A stretch of 5,439 nucleotides of DNA from Bdellovibrio sp. (lineage in GTDB: Bacteria; Bdellovibrionota; Bdellovibrionia; Bdellovibrionales; Bdellovibrionaceae), in assembly GCA_019104905.1 (NCBI GenBank), contig JAHRXB010000297.1, forward strand, positions 1-5,439. The letters are read 5' to 3'. Shown here in pieces: positions 1-5,439 of this stretch. The notes under the pieces are model-generated. The model did not search any database. It had not been told where the DNA came from and saw only the letters and a program-made list of their open reading frames with translations. Position 1 is the stretch's first letter. Each line of letters starts with the position of its first letter. The position numbers and the translations under genes were made by a program.

Positions 1-225
1 AGTCTTCTTTTCAGAAACCTCTCCAAAAGTTCCCTGAATGACCACGCCATTCCCTGTGGTCACAACCTCACCGGCAATAAAATCGGGATTTGCCCGTTGC
101 ATTTTCAAATTTGGATTAGACTCTGGATTGTCGCCAATAACAGAACGAGCGTTAATTAAGCTCGCATCGAGCGAACAGCCTGACAATAAAACGAATAGTA
201 TTACCAAATACGTTCCAATGTGCAT
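1..225 (-). CDS. Putative lipoprotein, N-terminal 75 residues (C-terminus beyond the window)
   Basis: Reading the minus strand from an ATG at 225 gives 75 codons with no stop, running off base 1, so the gene is truncated by the window edge. The protein opens with a short hydrophobic signal segment (about residues 4-14) and a lipobox LLSGC with the lipidated Cys at residue 17. Ser at +2 would suggest outer-membrane sorting under the E. coli rule. The mature part visible here begins SLDASLINARS and continues polar, with a Gly/Val/Thr-rich stretch near residues 53-67 that looks like the start of a beta-rich domain. The start is well fixed because an in-frame TAA lies three codons upstream. The Shine-Dalgarno is weak (purine-rich AAGAAAG just before the ATG). 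I do not recognise a family; Bdellovibrio encodes many surface lipoproteins with such N-termini, but that comparison is from memory. The gene lies 147 bp downstream of the helicase on the same strand. Confidence 0.75.
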   Translation of the reverse strand, partial: MHIGTYLVILFVLLSGCSLDASLINARSVIGDNPESNPNLKMQRANPDFIAGEVVTTGNGVVIQGTFGEVSEKKT

Positions 226-255
226 ACTTTCTTATCGGGCCACTGTGGTAATCCA

Positions 256-279
256 TTGAGAAAAATATGCTCTTCTCAA
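256..279. repeat. Perfect 7-bp inverted repeat upstream of the truncated lipoprotein
   Basis: The arms TTGAGAA (256-262) and TTCTCAA (273-279) are exact reverse complements separated by an AT-rich 10-nt spacer. The element lies 31-54 nt upstream of the minus-strand lipoprotein start, in the 147-bp gap after the helicase. It could be an operator, a leader hairpin or part of the helicase's 3' end. No T-run follows on either strand, so an intrinsic terminator is unlikely. I found no convincing -35/-10 pair in this gap, and nothing else in it. Confidence 0.35.
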
Positions 280-372
280 ATCAAAATGTGGATGAGCCCC
301 CATAGGTCCACAGGGATCGTCCAAGGTTGGGACAGTCGCGATGAAGGTGACTAGAACTTATATATTTGTAAT

Positions 373-1641
373 TCAACCAGGTGATGCCCGTGGCAGTCGG
401 CTGTAAAAATCCAGGACCTTAGGGTCGACAATGATAGAGCGAGGACTCCAAGTAATCAAATGCAATCCCTCTGCAGAACGAAGGCGGCTTAAAGCGACAT
501 AGGCATGACCGGGCTCCCACAAGGAACTGAGATCACACCACAAATCATCCAAGGTCGCTCCTTGGCTTTTATGAATGGTCGTGGCGTACGCCAGAGTTAA
601 TGGAAACTGAATCACCGACGCCATGATATTGCCTTCTGCATCTTGCAATGCAAAAGAAGACTTATCCACCTGAACTTCGCGGCCATTGTCTTTTTTGACG
701 ATGATCTTATCAAGTGCAATATCCGTAACCACGCCGCGAGTTCCATTCACCCAGCGCTTTTGCGGATCGTTTTGCAAAAACATCACCCGACATCCCAACT
801 TCAGCACAAGCTTCAAAGGAACAGGGGCGGTCTTCATCAAAATCTCAATGTGTTTTTCTGAACCAAAATAGATGGAATCAATGGTGACTTCTTCTTCAGA
901 CAATTCATCTAACTTCTTTTGGTTAAACTTTTCCGCATGAATTTTTCGAGGAAAAAGGCGCGTTCCCGGATGATCCTCATCATGAGTCTGAATATGGTCA
1001 TTCAAAAAATCACGCACACGCTCCGTCACCAGACCATGCCGAACGTCGCTCAGAATATCCAAGAAGAGATTATCAGAAACGCGCTGGTTGTGGGAAAGCA
1101 TCACGGATTGAAAACCGCTTTGCCTCCACACCTCGTTCACAAAACACCAGTCCCGCTGTCCCGTCTGCGTCACCGGAGGAAGTTGCGCAAAATCCCCCAC
1201 GGCAATCACCCGCATTCCGCCCCAAGGAAGTTTGGAATCACGAGCTCTTTGTGACAAAGCCTCTGCAATCATCAAAGCCTGCCCGGGAATCATCGAGATC
1301 TCATCGATGATGACCCCCTCCACCTTACGAAGACGCGCTAAAAGTCGTTTGTCCTTAGAGGCGCGTTCATAAGTGGCATCAGGCCCCCCTTCCATAATTC
1401 CCAAACCAAAGAAACTATGAAAGGTTCGCCCTCCCAAAAGAACGGCCGCCGCTCCCGTGCTTGCCAGAATGGGCATTTCTTTGGAGTCGATGTCTTTCAT
1501 GAAATGTCGGATTAAAAAGCTTTTTCCGCTGCCCGCGCCGCCAGTGAGAAATACATTTTCTCCGGAACGAAGAAGTTCCAGGGCATTGGCCTGCTCTAAA
1601 GAAAGTTCAATGGGCGTCTTGGTCATGACTGGAACGATCAT
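373..1641 (-). CDS. Pif1-like SF1B DNA helicase (ATP-dependent)
   Basis: This is a 422-residue cytoplasmic P-loop helicase of the Pif1/RecD-like SF1B group, expected to unwind DNA 5'-3' using ATP. The motifs appear in order: Walker A GGAGSGKS at 34-41; motif Ia region with the Pif1-typical TGAAA...GGRTFHSFFGLG at 62-81; Walker B IIDEIS with D113/E114; motif III GDFAQLPPV at 149-157; motif IV around R187; an SH3-like 2B segment with CRVMFLQND and WVNGTRG; motif V TIHKSQGAT at 355-363; and motif VI YVALSRLRS at 381-389 with the arginine finger R386. The size fits the minimal bacterial Pif1 core, with no extra domain at either end. Motif IV reads NQRVSD, where relatives often have an HRQ-type sequence. 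The start is uncertain: the first five codons lie in an inverted repeat and have no good ribosome site, and Met6 (ATG at 1626) directly precedes the conserved region. The gene follows a lipoprotein gene on the same strand by 29 nt. Exact role (replication fork, G-quadruplex, recombination) cannot be read from sequence. Confidence 0.93.
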   Translation of the reverse strand: MIVPVMTKTPIELSLEQANALELLRSGENVFLTGGAGSGKSFLIRHFMKDIDSKEMPILASTGAAAVLLGGRTFHSFFGLGIMEGGPDATYERASKDKRLLARLRKVEGVIIDEISMIPGQALMIAEALSQRARDSKLPWGGMRVIAVGDFAQLPPVTQTGQRDWCFVNEVWRQSGFQSVMLSHNQRVSDNLFLDILSDVRHGLVTERVRDFLNDHIQTHDEDHPGTRLFPRKIHAEKFNQKKLDELSEEEVTIDSIYFGSEKHIEILMKTAPVPLKLVLKLGCRVMFLQNDPQKRWVNGTRGVVTDIALDKIIVKKDNGREVQVDKSSFALQDAEGNIMASVIQFPLTLAYATTIHKSQGATLDDLWCDLSSLWEPGHAYVALSRLRSAEGLHLITWSPRSIIVDPKVLDFYSRLPRASPG

Positions 1642-1660
1642 GCCATCACATGATCGTCCC
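1631..1660. repeat. Inverted repeat with 12-bp arms at the helicase 5' end
   Basis: On the minus strand the left arm GGGACGATCATG (1660-1649) and right arm CATGATCGTTCC (1642-1631) flank a 6-nt loop, TGATGG. Eleven pairs are Watson-Crick and the twelfth is a G-U wobble in RNA. The hairpin begins 10 nt after the TAA of the upstream lipoprotein gene and contains the annotated helicase ATG (1641-1639) in its 3' arm. No T-run follows, so it is not a classical intrinsic terminator. It may stabilise or end the upstream mRNA, control helicase translation, or be a copy of a dispersed REP-like palindrome. The structure itself is plain; the function is unknown. Confidence 0.7.
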
Positions 1661-1670
1661 TACAAATCTT

Positions 1671-2186
1671 TTAGCGAGAGAATTTTCCGTTCAAAGTCAC
1701 ATCAACACGATTGACTTCGCAATGCTCGATCGGTCCTCGAACCGGATCTGGAACGTTCCAGTCACAGCGACGCTCCGTCTTTTGATATTCAAGAATTCTC
1801 ACATTGATCGTGTTGTAGTCTTTACTGAAATAAAGAACGACTTCGCGCCCTTGAATGAAACAAGTTCCAGGATCGAAATAGAAGGCCGCAGAATCTACCG
1901 CTTCTTTTCTATTCACATAAACCCACTTCAAATCATTGATCGAAGACTTACAGTATGACGGCATAAAGCTATCACCGCGAGAATCTTTAAAGGATAAAAC
2001 AGGTCTATTTCCTTCAAAAGCAATCGTCATCTCACCACGGCGTCCCTCAAACGAACCAGAGTACACACCCTCTAATTTTTTTGCGCGAGCTAGATACTCG
2101 TCTGGGACCTCGCCATTTTCAATTTCAATGGTTTTACAAGCAACCAAGGCTGTTGTCGCGAGCAACATTAGTATAAACCGTTTCAT
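1671..2186 (-). CDS. Hypothetical lipoprotein with four cysteines in the mature chain
   Basis: This is a complete 171-residue protein with a classical lipoprotein signal: MKR, a hydrophobic stretch of residues 4-15, then the lipobox LVAC with lipidated Cys17. Lys at +2 does not give an inner-membrane retention signal by the Asp+2 rule, so it is likely anchored to the outer membrane facing the periplasm. The mature part has a short acidic linker (20-31), then alternating short strands from about residue 39 (VYSGSFEGRRGEMTIAF, with conserved-looking Gly and aromatics), suggesting a small beta-rich fold. Cysteines at 79, 109, 141 and 156 could form two disulfides in the periplasm. I recognise no family and assign no function. 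The start is firmly supported by an AAGGAGG ribosome site 8 nt upstream of the ATG. The helicase gene follows after 29 nt containing most of a hairpin, so the two may or may not share a transcript. Confidence 0.85.
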   Translation of the reverse strand: MKRFILMLLATTALVACKTIEIENGEVPDEYLARAKKLEGVYSGSFEGRRGEMTIAFEGNRPVLSFKDSRGDSFMPSYCKSSINDLKWVYVNRKEAVDSAAFYFDPGTCFIQGREVVLYFSKDYNTINVRILEYQKTERRCDWNVPDPVRGPIEHCEVNRVDVTLNGKFSR

Positions 2187-2345
2187 AAGTACCCCCTCCT
2201 TTCCGATTACCCGAGATCCTTAGTCCTGACAATGTTCTCAAGTCCATAACGCCCTCGATCATGGTCCCGGGGTCTTTCAATTAAGCCCAAGCAAGATTAC
2301 CATCTCTAATAACTCTAAACAGACAGAAAAGTAGGTCCTTCCGCT
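2187..2345. promoter_or_regulatory. Divergent intergenic region, expected to hold promoters in both directions
   Basis: These 159 bp separate the start codons of the minus-strand lipoprotein and the plus-strand M13 peptidase, so both promoters must lie here or inside the genes. The part nearest the peptidase (about 2276-2330) is AT-richer. The best plus-strand sigma70-like guess is TTTCAA (2275-2280) with TACCAT (2298-2303) at 17-nt spacing, which matches consensus poorly. I found no good pair on the minus strand. The peptidase has only a weak SD-like GTAGG (2331-2335), 10 nt before its ATG. No hairpin or riboswitch-like structure is obvious. Confidence 0.45.
2195..2201 (-). promoter_or_regulatory. 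Strong ribosome binding site for the 171-residue lipoprotein
   Basis: The minus strand reads AAGGAGG followed by 8 nt and ATG at 2186. This full anti-SD match at ideal spacing fixes the start and predicts efficient translation. It contrasts with the weak sites before the helicase, the M13 peptidase and the other lipoprotein. Confidence 0.8.
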
Positions 2346-4334
2346 ATGTTGAAACTGCTCTTGATCTCAAGCCTTGCCGCCTTTGTCTCTGCCAAACCCG
2401 CAAAATCTCCAACCCCCTCCTCGGCCATCCCCGAAAAAAGGGAGTTTCCACTAAATACGTCCGTCAACCCCTGTGAAGACTTTCACAAGTACGTGTGCTC
2501 CAATGCCGAAGCTTCTTTTAAATTGCGCGACGATCGCAGCCACCACCTTTTTGCTTTTAGCGATTCCCGCGAACGTCTTTTGGAAGTGCAAAAGAAGTTC
2601 ATGAAAGAACTTCCCTTGAAAAAGAATCTCGATCCGCGCACAGAACAAATTCGCGATTTCTATCTGTCCTGCATGAATGCGCCTGAAAAGGCCAAAGATG
2701 AAACCGCCGAAGTTGTGCGCATGACGACTGAGATTAACAAACTCAAAACGGCCGAAGAACTTGTTCGCTATTCTCATACGAACATTGCAACGGGATTTGG
2801 TCCGTTGATTTCTATCTGGGCTTCGCCTAATTTGGATGATCCTAAAAAAATGGATGCGATGTTGTATTCCAGCTTTATGCTTCTTCCTGATCACAAGTAT
2901 TACGAGCAACCCGAACTGATGAAAGAGTATGAAAAGCTTCTGACGCTTTTCTTCCAAAACATCTATCCCCAGATTTCAAAAAAAGCCGCACGCGCCAAAG
3001 CACAAGATGTCATCGCTTTTGAGAAAGATTTTATCAAAACCTATCCCGTGACGGCAGTTCGCCACCAACGATGGAGTGAAAAACGTGTTAGCTCCCAGGA
3101 GGAGTTGCTGAAGAAATATCCTCAGCTCCAACTCAATCTTCTGTTTGAGAAAATCCCTGCGGAGTTGGTGATCAACACGCCCATCCCCGAATCGCTGGAT
3201 TTTATCAACGCTGAAATTTCCAAAAAGCCTTTGCAAGTTTGGAAAGATATTTATCTTTACCGCGCTCTGCAAGATCGCATGGATGATGCGTATCAAAAGT
3301 ATTTTAAAGCTGGATTTGAATTTGAAAAGAAGTTCTTCGGTGGTCCTCAAAAGCGCCCGGACCGCCAAGAGCGTTGCACGTCCATGGCGACAGGCTATTT
3401 TATGAAAGAACTGGATGCGGCTCTTCTTCCGCAAGTCTTTCCAAACTTCGATGAAAGCAAGATCACGGAAGTCGGCGCCCGTATTCGCCAAAGCATCTTA
3501 GATGGGCTTTCCGCCAACACCTGGCTTTCAAAAGAGGGTAAGAAGGAAGCCTTGGCGAAAATTAAAACTGCTCGCCTGCAACTCGTGAAACCACACAACG
3601 ACAAAGAGTGGGATTTTGTTCCGTTGCGCCAGTATTCGAAAAATCATTTTATCCAAAATCAAAAAACTTATAACGGAGCTCGCTGGGAAAAGAACATGCA
3701 AGAAATGCGTGAGCCCGCCAACCAGGACGCCTGGGGCATGGGGCCTCTGACCGTCAACGCTTACTATAGCAGTAATGAAAACAAGTTCGTTCTTCCTATC
3801 GGTATTTTGCAGTATCCCTTCTATGACAAAGAGGGTTCTGTCATTGAAAACTTAGGCGCCGTCGGCGCAGTCATTGGCCACGAATTGGGTCACAGTATCG
3901 ATGACAGCGGCTCTAGATACGACTCAGCGGGACGTCTGAAGCAGTGGATGACGACAAAAGATATTATGGAGTTCAACCTGCGCGGACAAAAAATGATCGA
4001 TCAGTTCAATCAGGCCGGCCACGATGGAAAGCTGACCCTGGGTGAAAACGTCGCCGATCTGGTCGGATTGACGTTTGCCTACAACGCGGCTTTCCCTAAA
4101 GGCCAAGGCTCTCCAGAGGACAAGAAGAACTTCTTCATTGCTTATGGTCGCCTGTGGTGCTCAGTCACTCGTCCTGACTATGAAAAGCTGATGAGAAAAA
4201 CAGATCCCCACTCTGCCGGATGGGCTCGCATTAACGAACAGGTTAAACACCAGCCCGCTTTTGCCGAGACTTTCCAGTGTAAAGAAGGAGACAAAATGAC
4301 CCTTCCTCAAAAAGAGCGGGTGCAAATCTGGTAA
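2346..4334 (+). CDS. Secreted M13 family zinc metallopeptidase (neprilysin/PepO-like)
   Basis: A complete 662-residue zinc endopeptidase of the M13 (neprilysin, ECE, PepO) family, which normally cleaves small peptides on the N-side of hydrophobic residues. The N-terminus is a Sec signal peptide (residues 1-16, cleavage likely after VSA). The N-terminal M13 domain starts with NPCEDFHKYVC (41-51). The catalytic domain shows NAYY at 471-474 (substrate backbone binding), the zinc and catalytic motif HELGH at 512-516, the third zinc ligand E567 in ENVAD with D571, and H622/R628 in DPHSAGWAR, equivalent to neprilysin His711/Arg717. All key residues are intact, so it should be active. Its six cysteines (43, 51, 109, 344, 605, 645) match three neprilysin disulfides. 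The C-terminal CxxW of the family is VQIW here, so that cysteine is missing. It is probably periplasmic or exported; a role in degrading prey or host peptides is inference. The start is set by the signal peptide despite a weak ribosome site. Confidence 0.95.
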   Translation: MLKLLLISSLAAFVSAKPAKSPTPSSAIPEKREFPLNTSVNPCEDFHKYVCSNAEASFKLRDDRSHHLFAFSDSRERLLEVQKKFMKELPLKKNLDPRTEQIRDFYLSCMNAPEKAKDETAEVVRMTTEINKLKTAEELVRYSHTNIATGFGPLISIWASPNLDDPKKMDAMLYSSFMLLPDHKYYEQPELMKEYEKLLTLFFQNIYPQISKKAARAKAQDVIAFEKDFIKTYPVTAVRHQRWSEKRVSSQEELLKKYPQLQLNLLFEKIPAELVINTPIPESLDFINAEISKKPLQVWKDIYLYRALQDRMDDAYQKYFKAGFEFEKKFFGGPQKRPDRQERCTSMATGYFMKELDAALLPQVFPNFDESKITEVGARIRQSILDGLSANTWLSKEGKKEALAKIKTARLQLVKPHNDKEWDFVPLRQYSKNHFIQNQKTYNGARWEKNMQEMREPANQDAWGMGPLTVNAYYSSNENKFVLPIGILQYPFYDKEGSVIENLGAVGAVIGHELGHSIDDSGSRYDSAGRLKQWMTTKDIMEFNLRGQKMIDQFNQAGHDGKLTLGENVADLVGLTFAYNAAFPKGQGSPEDKKNFFIAYGRLWCSVTRPDYEKLMRKTDPHSAGWARINEQVKHQPAFAETFQCKEGDKMTLPQKERVQIW

Positions 4335-4336
4335 TT

Positions 4337-4357
4337 CTTGCTGTCGTTTGCAGCAAG
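4337..4357 (+). terminator. Weak terminator-like hairpin after the M13 peptidase gene
   Basis: CTTGCTG (4337-4343) pairs perfectly with CAGCAAG (4351-4357) across a 7-nt loop, and a further T-G wobble can close the loop to 5 nt. It begins 2 nt after the peptidase's TAA. Only TGTT follows instead of a U-tract, so termination would be partial or factor-dependent. Some readthrough into the rhodanese gene 40 nt downstream is possible. Confidence 0.45.
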
Positions 4358-4385
4358 TGTTAAGGTGACAATCTTGACCTGACGC

Positions 4386-4391
4386 AGGAGG
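4386..4391 (+). promoter_or_regulatory. Ribosome binding site deciding a GTG start for the rhodanese
   Basis: AGGAGG lies 5 nt before GTG at 4397. A second in-frame GTG at 4403 would have an 11-nt spacer, so 4397 is preferred. No in-frame ATG occurs nearby; the first internal Met is residue 37, already inside the rhodanese domain. Confidence 0.75.
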
Positions 4392-4396
4392 ATTCT

Positions 4397-4762
4397 GTGA
4401 CAGTGAAGTTAGTCAACTTCGAAACAAAAACTGAAAACCCTCAATTTGATGGGGTGTATGACATCGCGCCTGCCGAGCTTCAGCAGGTGCTGTCGAACGT
4501 AAAGATGATCGACGTTCGTCAGCCTGAAGAGTATGTCGGAGAACTTGGTCACGTTCCTGGTGCCGAACTCATGAGCTTAGACACTCTCCCTGATCACCTT
4601 GAAGAAATACCCAAAGACCAAACTGTGGTCTTCATTTGCCGAAGCGGGGCTCGCTCAGCCCAAGCCACTGCCTATGCCCGAATGAACGGATGGACTCACG
4701 TTTATAACATGCGTGGCGGAATGCTTCTTTGGAACAACCTTTTGCTCCCCGTTGAAAGATAG
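4397..4762 (+). CDS. Single-domain rhodanese-like sulfurtransferase
   Basis: A 121-residue cytoplasmic protein without a signal peptide, made of one rhodanese domain (about residues 20-117) after a short polar N-terminal tail. Rhodaneses carry a persulfide on the catalytic cysteine and transfer sulfane sulfur to acceptors such as cyanide, thiols or proteins. Family hallmarks seen here are IDVRQPEEY (38-46), GHVPGA (51-56), the active-site loop CRSGARS with Cys81 (81-87) and the C-terminal NMRGGMLLW near 104-112. The six-residue loop is the normal sulfurtransferase size, not the longer loop of Cdc25-like phosphatases, and all key residues are present. The physiological acceptor cannot be read from sequence. 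The gene starts at GTG behind a strong SD. It lies 62 bp after the M13 gene and 7 nt before the nucleotidase gene, so it probably shares a transcript with the latter. Confidence 0.93.
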   Translation: MTVKLVNFETKTENPQFDGVYDIAPAELQQVLSNVKMIDVRQPEEYVGELGHVPGAELMSLDTLPDHLEEIPKDQTVVFICRSGARSAQATAYARMNGWTHVYNMRGGMLLWNNLLLPVER

Positions 4763-4769
4763 AAAAACT

Positions 4770-5439
4770 ATGACTGGAAAAGTATTTGTAAATAGAACTT
4801 TGAATCTTAAAAAGATTCGCTACATTGGTGTCGACATGGACCACACGCTGGTCCGCTACAACAGTGAAAACTTTGAGCGTCTCTCGCATACAACCATGAT
4901 CGAAAAGCTGGTGAAGCGGGGATATCCTGAAACTTTGAAAAAGCTCACTTTCGATTATAACTACGCCATCCGCGGCCTGGTGATCGATCGTAAAATGGGA
5001 AATCTGCTGAAGCTCAATCGCTACACGGCGATTCGCGCCAGCTACCATGGTCTGAAGCCTTTGGACTTCAAAAGTCATCAAAAGCTTTATAAATCAACCT
5101 ACATTGATCTTAGCAATTCGGACTACTTGGCCGTGGACACGTCCTTCTCTATTTCTTTGGCCAACCTGATTGCACAGATCGTCGAACTCAAAGACACCGA
5201 TCCCGCTAATAAGTACCCTGAGTACGCGCAAATCGCCGACGACGTGTTGGACGCTTTGGATGAAGCGCACCGTGATGGTTCCTTGAAAGACACCGTGAAA
5301 AAAAATCTGGATCACTACATCATTAAAGATCCTGAGTTGGTGGCCGGACTTGAAAAATTTCGCCGACATGGCAAGAAGATCTTTGTTTTAACGAACTCGG
5401 ACTTCCATTACACCAAATTGCTTTTGGACTATGCGGTTC
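4770..5439 (+). CDS. HAD-IG family 5'-nucleotidase, N-terminal 223 residues (open at the window end)
   Basis: An open frame from ATG 4770 to the last base encodes the first 223 residues of a HAD superfamily hydrolase of the purine 5'-nucleotidase group (cN-II/NT5C2-like, subfamily IG). It would dephosphorylate nucleoside monophosphates in the cytoplasm through a phospho-aspartate. Motif I is IGVDMDHTLVRY with the nucleophile D22 and general acid D24. The family stretch RGLVIDRKMGNLLKL follows at 68-82, then a cap region. Motif II lies in FVLTNSDFHYT, with T208, very close to human cN-II. Motifs III and IV (Lys and the second Asp pair) would be past the window, so activity cannot be judged. 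Family members are usually about 450-560 residues, so less than half is seen. The start is 7 nt after the rhodanese stop with only a weak purine-rich SD, suggesting translational coupling. Human cN-II has Tyr where motif I here has His25. Confidence 0.93.
   Translation, partial: MTGKVFVNRTLNLKKIRYIGVDMDHTLVRYNSENFERLSHTTMIEKLVKRGYPETLKKLTFDYNYAIRGLVIDRKMGNLLKLNRYTAIRASYHGLKPLDFKSHQKLYKSTYIDLSNSDYLAVDTSFSISLANLIAQIVELKDTDPANKYPEYAQIADDVLDALDEAHRDGSLKDTVKKNLDHYIIKDPELVAGLEKFRRHGKKIFVLTNSDFHYTKLLLDYAV

Noticed and set aside
38..259. A 73-codon plus-strand open frame
   Set aside because: The opposite strand encodes a clear lipoprotein signal and lipobox over the same bases.
315..322. GATCGTCC shared with the arm of the helicase-start inverted repeat (1652-1659)
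   Set aside because: An 8-base match alone, without the paired arm, is expected by chance.
643..1254. Plus-strand open frames of 61-111 codons opposite the helicase
   Set aside because: The helicase frame contains every SF1B motif; these products have no domain features and overlap each other in different frames.
2451..3491. Two long antisense open frames (168 and 171 codons) on the minus strand inside the M13 gene
   Set aside because: They oppose a gene with intact catalytic motifs, have low-complexity Phe/Ile/Arg-rich translations without domains, and lack plausible starts with ribosome sites.
4362..4380. AGGTGA...TTGACCT imperfect inverted pair and a TTGACC that resembles a -35 box before the rhodanese
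   Set aside because: Only the outer four bases pair continuously, and TTGACC is too close to the start codon to serve a promoter for this gene.
4632..5369. Minus-strand open frames opposite the rhodanese and nucleotidase genes
   Set aside because: They are shadows of well-supported plus-strand genes and show no recognisable motif.

Overview
The window most likely comes from a Bdellovibrio-type predatory bacterium (Bdellovibrionota). The basis is a eukaryote-like HAD-IG 5'-nucleotidase, a family known in bacteria mainly from Bdellovibrio and Legionella, together with two orphan lipoproteins, a secreted neprilysin-type M13 peptidase and moderate GC. The placement is inference; no marker gene settles it.

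The layout is divergent. On the minus strand, reading right to left, are a 171-residue cysteine-bearing lipoprotein (1671-2186), a compact Pif1-like SF1B helicase (373-1641) and the N-terminal 75 residues of a second lipoprotein (225 to beyond base 1). A near-perfect 12-bp-arm inverted repeat (1631-1660) lies between the first two genes and covers the helicase's annotated first codons. A smaller inverted repeat (256-279) precedes the truncated lipoprotein. A 159-bp intergenic region (2187-2345) separates the two transcription directions.

On the plus strand are a signal-peptide-bearing M13 zinc metallopeptidase of 662 residues (2346-4334), a weak terminator-like hairpin, a single-domain rhodanese (4397-4762, GTG start behind AGGAGG) and, 7 nt later, a HAD-IG 5'-nucleotidase (4770 onwards) that is open at the window's end. 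The last two genes look like a co-transcribed pair.

Functionally this is a mixed region: exported proteolysis, two envelope lipoproteins, DNA unwinding, sulfur transfer and nucleotide dephosphorylation. I see no mobile element, CRISPR array, tRNA, rRNA or defence island, and no strong evidence of an undescribed multi-gene system. The items most worth a second look are the inverted repeat at the helicase start and the precise set of three neprilysin-type disulfide cysteines kept in the M13 peptidase.
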